In this document: in pieces, positions 59,570-64,000 of the stretch
Numbering within the stretch: the first letter of the stretch is position 1
How the letters are laid out: the number at the start of each line of letters is the position of its first letter
Assembly: GCF_024266705.1 (NCBI RefSeq)
Contig: NZ_CP100756.1
Span: forward strand, 3,038,001-3,102,000
Length of the DNA: 64,000 nucleotides
From: Natrinema gelatinilyticum
GTDB lineage: Archaea > Halobacteriota > Halobacteria > Halobacteriales > Natrialbaceae
Direction: 5' to 3'
Position numbers and translations under genes: made by a program
Notes under the pieces: model-generated
Seen by the model: the letters and a program-made list of their open reading frames with translations, nothing else
The model's database searches: none
What the model was told of the DNA's origin: nothing

Positions 59570-60882
59570 GCGAACACGCCGAACACGCAACCGAGGCCGA
59601 CCGCGCGACAGCGTTCCGCCGGGTTTCTCTGGGCGAGATCGAGCCCGCCGGGAGCCGGCACATGTGGACTCGGTCTGCAGTCCACGTCGCCGAGTCCGGA
59701 GCCCTCGTGGTTACCGGCGAGTGGGACGGAACCATCACTGCCCGGTTCGCCGACTCGCTCGAGTCGCGCTGGACGACGTCTCATCCGGACCACCCGGTCG
59801 GGATCACGTCGCTCGCGGGTGACGGGAACGAAACGGACGGCGACGGAGATGAAGACGAGACGATCGTCGTCGCCGGCCGCGGCGAGACGGGGGCGATCGC
59901 GGCCTACGACGCCAAAACGGGCGACCGACGCTGGCGCTACGATACTGCCGACGATGTCGGCGAGGCGGTCGAATCTACCGTCTTCTCCCTGCCGTACGTC
60001 GTCGCACTCGAGACCGGAATTGACGCCAACGGCGACGATCGGCTGTACGCCGCGACCCGGCGCTACGAGCGCGACAGTGAAACCCGGCAGTGGCACAGCA
60101 CGGTATACGCGTTCGACGCCGATGGGACCGTTCGGTGGGTGTCCGAGACCGACGCGTCGCCGATCGCGCTCGATGTAGACGCCGATGATGAGCGTCTCGC
60201 GGTTGGCTACAATCGATGCCCGGGCGACCACGACGCCGGCCTCGTCGTCCTCGAGACCTGCTCTGGCGATCTCGCCTGGACGTGGGACCCCGGCACGGAG
60301 GACGACCGACGCGTCGGCGACGTTTCCGTCGAGGGTGATTCTGTCGCCGTCTCGAGCCACGGGGACAAGCGCGGCTATCTGTTGGGCCCCGGCGGGGCCG
60401 AGCGGTGGAGCGTCGACCTCGCGAGCGAAACCGAGATCGGCGGCGAGACGCTGTACGCGTATCCGAATCACGTCTCCGCGAGCGACGACCGGGTAGCGTT
60501 CGTGACCGGTAACACCTATGCGAGAGCGAGCCGCGAGACCGAGAACCGCCATCCGAACGAACACCGGATCGCCGTGTTCGACGGAACCGGTGATCTCGTC
60601 TGGGAGGACGAGCTCCGCGGCTTCGTTCACGGCCTCGGTGCCGGCGGCGATCGGATCGTCGCTCCCTGCGCCCAGAACTTTCGGGTGCGTGATCCCGATA
60701 CGCACGCCGTCCGCTGGTTCGACCTCGCCCGGGGTGACGGCGGGTCCACGGGCTTCCATGGGATCGCTACTGCGGCCGCCGTTCATCACGGAACGGTCGC
60801 CGTGATCGAAGAGCCGATCGAGTATCACGATGACGGCGAGACGCGCGGCGAGTACACGCTCCGTGTTGGACTGTTCGAGTAG
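59566..60882 (+). CDS. PQQ/WD-like beta-propeller protein
   Basis: 438 residues. Repeated blade motifs such as IAAYDAKTGDRRWRYDT, VYAFDADGTVRWVSE, LVVLETCSGDLAWTWDP and IAVFDGTGDLVWEDEL identify a PQQ-type propeller, about eight blades. No signal peptide or membrane segment is seen, so it is probably cytosolic. It ends the cobalamin operon and may scaffold or chaperone the enzymes; no direct evidence. Confidence 0.75.
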   Translation: MSEHAEHATEADRATAFRRVSLGEIEPAGSRHMWTRSAVHVAESGALVVTGEWDGTITARFADSLESRWTTSHPDHPVGITSLAGDGNETDGDGDEDETIVVAGRGETGAIAAYDAKTGDRRWRYDTADDVGEAVESTVFSLPYVVALETGIDANGDDRLYAATRRYERDSETRQWHSTVYAFDADGTVRWVSETDASPIALDVDADDERLAVGYNRCPGDHDAGLVVLETCSGDLAWTWDPGTEDDRRVGDVSVEGDSVAVSSHGDKRGYLLGPGGAERWSVDLASETEIGGETLYAYPNHVSASDDRVAFVTGNTYARASRETENRHPNEHRIAVFDGTGDLVWEDELRGFVHGLGAGGDRIVAPCAQNFRVRDPDTHAVRWFDLARGDGGSTGFHGIATAAAVHHGTVAVIEEPIEYHDDGETRGEYTLRVGLFE

Positions 60883-60981
60883 CCCGTTCACTCTCTCCAC
60901 AAGCGTTATTGATTTTATTGTGTCGGACCGTCGCACACGCAAGGCCAATCCCCACAACGCACACGCCCCTTGTTCCGTACG

Positions 60982-61824
60982 ATGACCGAGAGTCCAGAAA
61001 CAGACGGCCGTGAGGTGTCTTCGAAACCCGTTCGGAGCGGGTCCCTCTCGAGCCGTCACGACGGGGGCGAACACTCGACTGGGCCGTACCGCCGTCCGAT
61101 GACCGACGGTGGACAGGCCAAAATGGATGAGGCGGACGGCGGAGACTCGAGCGACGAGGAAACAACGGAACGTGAGGAAGAGGAAGTCGAGAAAGAGGAA
61201 GCCGAGGAGGAGGAAGCTGAAGAAGAGGAGGCCGAGGAAGAGGAGTATCACGTTGAGGACGCCGACGACGTCTACCAGAGCGACGAGACGTCGGGAGTCC
61301 TCCACCTCGACCTCGACGGCTTGTTCCTCGACTTGCTCGGCCTCGAGGTCAACCTGAACCCGGTCACGCTCGACGTCTCGGCGCGGCCGGGGGAGGGGAA
61401 CCTGCTGGGCAACCTCCTGTCTTCCGTCGCGGGACTGATGGACGGAACCGAAGCCATGGCGGACAAAGCGAAATCTGTGTTGAGCAAACCGCGGGAGCTC
61501 CTCAGTTCCCTGCTGAGCAAACCTGGGGAGTTGCTTCGGGGGCTCCTCGGCCGGGGTGGTGAACCGGAAGCGGATGAAGCTGAAGCAGAAGAAGAAGAAG
61601 AAGAGGAAGAACAAGCGGACGAGTCGCCCGGGCCACTCAGGTCGACGGTCGGCTGGCTCAAAAAGAAGTTGGCCGCGCTCGTTCCGAGCTTCCCCACCGA
61701 GGAAATCGTAGCGATGATCGTTAGAGAAGTGCTCGAACAGCTGGTCGAACGGCTCGAGCCGGAGCGTGACGAGGAGACCGGCGAACGTACGGAGGCGCAG
61801 TCACAGGCGGAGGCATCATCATGA
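60982..61824 (+). CDS. Very acidic protein with a LLGNLL structural motif
   Basis: 280 residues from MTESPETDGREVSSKPVRSG; a TTG at 60970 is possible. Residues ~48-85 are almost pure Glu/Ala/Glu-Glu. The centre reads HLDLDGLFLDLLGLEVNLNP, then PGEGNLLGNLLSSVAGLMDG. Similar LxLxVxAxPGxGNLLGNLL segments occur in many bacterial and archaeal proteins of unknown function (from memory). A second Glu tract and a C-terminal amphipathic helix (EIVAMIVREVLEQLVERLEP) follow. First of four co-directional genes. Confidence 0.65.
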   Translation: MTESPETDGREVSSKPVRSGSLSSRHDGGEHSTGPYRRPMTDGGQAKMDEADGGDSSDEETTEREEEEVEKEEAEEEEAEEEEAEEEEYHVEDADDVYQSDETSGVLHLDLDGLFLDLLGLEVNLNPVTLDVSARPGEGNLLGNLLSSVAGLMDGTEAMADKAKSVLSKPRELLSSLLSKPGELLRGLLGRGGEPEADEAEAEEEEEEEEQADESPGPLRSTVGWLKKKLAALVPSFPTEEIVAMIVREVLEQLVERLEPERDEETGERTEAQSQAEASS

Positions 61825-62264
61825 GCGACGATTCACTTACACAGCGGATCGACACCGAAGCGATCACCGACAACATAGACGTGAACGAACTGGTCGAGGG
61901 CACCCAGTGGGAAGACGAGATTGACGGAGAAAGACCGCTCGGGGAGGCCATCGGCGGTCAGATCGGCGCGATCGTCGGTCGAGCGATCGGTGAATCGCTC
62001 GGCCGGACGATCGGAACCATGGTCGTCGACGAACTGCTCAGCTCCGGCGAAACGGAGCCGGAAGAGAGCGACGAGGCGCCCGAAGAGCCCGAGGAGAGCG
62101 CCGGCGATGAGACGGACGAAGATGCGACGGAAGACGAAGGGCCCGGAGAGACAGCCGACGAGAGCGAATCCGACGACGAAGCGTCCGAGGGTGACGGTGA
62201 GGAAGCGACGTCGGAATCGTCGGACCAAACGGACGAATCGGACGCTGAAACGAACGAGGAATAG
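61821..62264 (+). CDS. Glycine-zipper acidic protein
   Basis: 147 residues. GEAIGGQIGAIVGRAIGESL, then GRTIGTMVVDELL, has G-x3-G-x3-G spacing typical of helix-packing glycine zippers. The second half is a disordered Glu/Asp/Ser tail. Related segments occur in the next gene. It overlaps the first gene of the group (ATGA at 61821). Membrane association or oligomer formation is likely; function unknown. Confidence 0.6.
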   Translation: MSDDSLTQRIDTEAITDNIDVNELVEGTQWEDEIDGERPLGEAIGGQIGAIVGRAIGESLGRTIGTMVVDELLSSGETEPEESDEAPEEPEESAGDETDEDATEDEGPGETADESESDDEASEGDGEEATSESSDQTDESDAETNEE

Positions 62265-62317
62265 GACCATGAGACGAGAACACACCAGCGGCTCCGAACC
62301 GACTCGAGGTGATCTGC

Positions 62318-63085
62318 GTGAGTAACGACTCCGAGCTGAAAGAAATGGTCGCCGAAGAAGTTAGTAAGCAGGTCGACGTCATCGATATGCTTGGTGATGG
62401 GGCGATCGAGAACGGCGTCGACGGGGGCGATATCGGCGCGTCCGTCGGCCGTCGATTCGGTGAACGAATGGGACGGCAACTGGGGTCCGAGATCGGACGC
62501 GAAGTACACGAGACGATCTCCGAGGGCCTCGAGGAGGGAAAGCAACTCGGAGAAATCAGGTCCGAACTCGCGACCGGGGTACGAGACGCGTTCCGCACGT
62601 CACTCCGAGACGTCGACGGAAGTGGCTCTCTCTCCTCGATGGCCAAGCGAGTGAGCGACGGTACCGGCCTCGAGGGATTCAAACGCGACGAAACGGACAC
62701 CGGTGACGGGTCGGATTCAGAGAGCGACGCGCAGGCGCAGTCAGAACCCGACGCGGCGAGCGAGGACGAAACCGTCGACGTCGAAGCCGACACTGCCGCC
62801 GAGGAGTCGAGCGAAGAACCCGACGCATCTGGGGAACCCGGCGCTGAACAGGAAGGCCCGGCCCTCGAGTTGGCCGACCAGTCGGTATCGGACCTCCAGG
62901 AACTCAGGAGGGACACCCTCGAGGATTTCCTCGGCGTACTGTCCTATAGCGATCTGCAGTCGATCGCCAAGGACGTCGACGTGACGGCGAACCTCAGTCG
63001 CGAGGAGATGACCGCCGAGATTATCGAAACGGTGACCGGCGACGAAGGCGGCACCAATTCGGAGGCGGACGCTGCGGCCGATTAG
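62318..63085 (+). CDS. Glycine-zipper protein with a SAP-like C-terminus
   Basis: 255 residues from a GTG (MSNDSELKEMVAEEVSKQVD). GGDIGASVGRRFGERMGRQL, then GSEIGREVHETISEGLEEGK, is a glycine zipper related to that of the preceding protein. An acidic linker follows. The last ~60 residues (VSDLQELRRDTLEDFLGVLS, then YSDLQSIAKDVDVTANLSRE) resemble a SAP-type helix pair. DNA or protein binding at the end is inferred. Confidence 0.55.
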   Translation: MSNDSELKEMVAEEVSKQVDVIDMLGDGAIENGVDGGDIGASVGRRFGERMGRQLGSEIGREVHETISEGLEEGKQLGEIRSELATGVRDAFRTSLRDVDGSGSLSSMAKRVSDGTGLEGFKRDETDTGDGSDSESDAQAQSEPDAASEDETVDVEADTAAEESSEEPDASGEPGAEQEGPALELADQSVSDLQELRRDTLEDFLGVLSYSDLQSIAKDVDVTANLSREEMTAEIIETVTGDEGGTNSEADAAAD

Positions 63086-63244
63086 GCGCCCGAATTCGGG
63101 CACCGAACGGTGGCTACCCTGATGCGGCTGGCGAGGAGTCCACCGCCTGATTCGGTCGTCGAGGAGTCGACCGCGGTCCTCATCGACGACGGAAGCGGCG
63201 AAACGCGGACCGACCGCCGACGGACCGACCCAACATCCCTACCG

Positions 63245-64000
63245 ATGAATTCCCACGACAAACTCCGCGACCAAATTCACGACGTACTGCACGACGCCGA
63301 AACGGCCGGTCGATCGGTCGTCTCCGAGACCGACGCGGATGGCGACGCAGACGCGGCCGAGACCGAGTTGCTGGAGGCCGCCGGCGAGGCGCGGGCCCTT
63401 CTCGAGTCGACGGAGCCGACCCGATTGCTCGAGGCACTCGGACTCGAGACGCTCCCCGACGGCTCCGAGGCGGAGTCGATTCCGGCGGCCATCGCTCGCG
63501 GAGAGCCGGACCAACTCGAGATGCTCGGGCGACTGCTCAGCCTCGCGAAACTCGCCGAGCGGGGGGACGACGACACGCTCGAGATCGCGGTCGACGACCT
63601 CCGGGAAACGATCGACCACGCGGACGGCTCGGCCGACGCGACCGGAGCGACCGCCGTCGGCGGAAATGAGTCCGATCTGCGGTCTGAGGCGGACGAAGAG
63701 GTCGAAATCGAATCCGATCGTGCGGGGGCGGACGAGTCACGGGTGGAAGACGAGCCGTCGGAGGAACCCGCGGAGCGCCTCCGGTCGGCCATGCAGTCGT
63801 CGGTTTCGGACTTCGGCGACGAGATCCGGCAGTTGAGAGAGAGACTCGAGGCCGCCCGCGACGAGCCCGCGGACGACGGCGATTCCGAAGACGCGCGGTC
63901 GGACGAAGAAACGGACGCGGGGCTCTCGAAACCCGAACTCGGGATCGATCTCGACCGGGACAGCGGGTCGGGTCACGGCGGCCGATACTCCACGATGGCA
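63245..64000 (+). CDS. Acidic hypothetical protein, C-terminus beyond the window
   Basis: At least 252 residues; it starts MNSHDKLRDQIHDVLHDAET, and an in-frame ATG at 63122 would add 41 non-conserved residues. A helical acidic first half (ARALLESTEPTRLLEALGLE, then LEMLGRLLSLAKLAERGDDD) precedes a long disordered Asp/Glu/Ser region. Fourth co-directional gene after the two zipper proteins. No family recognised, and the end is outside the window. Confidence 0.5.
   Translation, partial: MNSHDKLRDQIHDVLHDAETAGRSVVSETDADGDADAAETELLEAAGEARALLESTEPTRLLEALGLETLPDGSEAESIPAAIARGEPDQLEMLGRLLSLAKLAERGDDDTLEIAVDDLRETIDHADGSADATGATAVGGNESDLRSEADEEVEIESDRAGADESRVEDEPSEEPAERLRSAMQSSVSDFGDEIRQLRERLEAARDEPADDGDSEDARSDEETDAGLSKPELGIDLDRDSGSGHGGRYSTMA

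Noticed and set aside
60982..64000. Gas-vesicle gene cluster
   Set aside because: Acidic proteins next to each other suggested gvp genes, but no GvpA, GvpF/L, GvpN or GvpO motifs are present.

Overview
The window is haloarchaeal: high GC, very acidic proteins, leaderless-type promoters, ATGA gene overlaps, and families largely restricted to Halobacteria (DUF5798, DUF7344, HTH_10/Bat regulators, HalOD1, DUF7504, ether-lipid prenyltransferase). The gene set would suit a Natrialbaceae-like organism, but that is an inference.

Layout. (1) 1-4.2 kb, chromosomal: relics of a Cdc48-type ATPase and an Hsp20, DUF5798, a CoA-binding protein, a DUF7504 ATPase, the ether-lipid prenyltransferase, and a small gene with a premature TGA. 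(2) 4.3-21.8 kb: an element integrated in tRNA-Arg(UCG). It carries an IS110 element (with a candidate bridge-RNA region), a PD-(D/E)XK-like protein, an IS5-family copy with clear TIRs and TSD, a small operon ending in a truncated ERCC4-type nuclease, a complete type I restriction-modification operon (hsdM-hsdS-hsdR plus a YgjP-type metalloprotease), a replication module (phased repeats, RHH protein, prim-pol) and a tyrosine integrase beside the right attachment site. Three copies of one coding tail separate the cargo modules. (3) 21.8-30 kb: a decayed regulatory island (MOSC and YgjP relics, DUF7344, Bat-type, HalOD1 and Lrp regulators, an HTH-PAS-GAF histidine kinase). It ends at a third, split tRNA-Arg 3' half. 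(4) 30-35 kb: MaoC-type hydratase, an IS605-like relic, alpha/beta hydrolase, NCS2 permease. (5) 35-61 kb: a large cobalamin region. One arm holds chlID, cobN, cbiC and cbiE. It is separated by an IS4/ISH3-type insertion from a NikR-like metal sensor, cbiA and a Tat-exported penicillin-acylase homologue. The second arm is cbiT-L-F-G-H1-H2-ferredoxin-unknown-cbiX-DUF3209-propeller. (6) 61-64 kb: four co-directional genes for highly acidic proteins of unknown function, two with related glycine-zipper segments.

How they work together. The cbi/cob genes build the corrin ring. CbiX (early cobalt insertion) and CobN/ChlID (late-type chelatase) are both present; I recognise no CbiD or CbiJ/CobK here. 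The NikR-like protein is the obvious candidate metal sensor. The most unusual member of the operon is a protein with two LAGLIDADG-like motifs lacking the usual acidic residues. In the integrated element, the restriction system, nucleases and mobile elements form a typical defence/mobility cargo, while the split tRNA copies record repeated integration at one locus.
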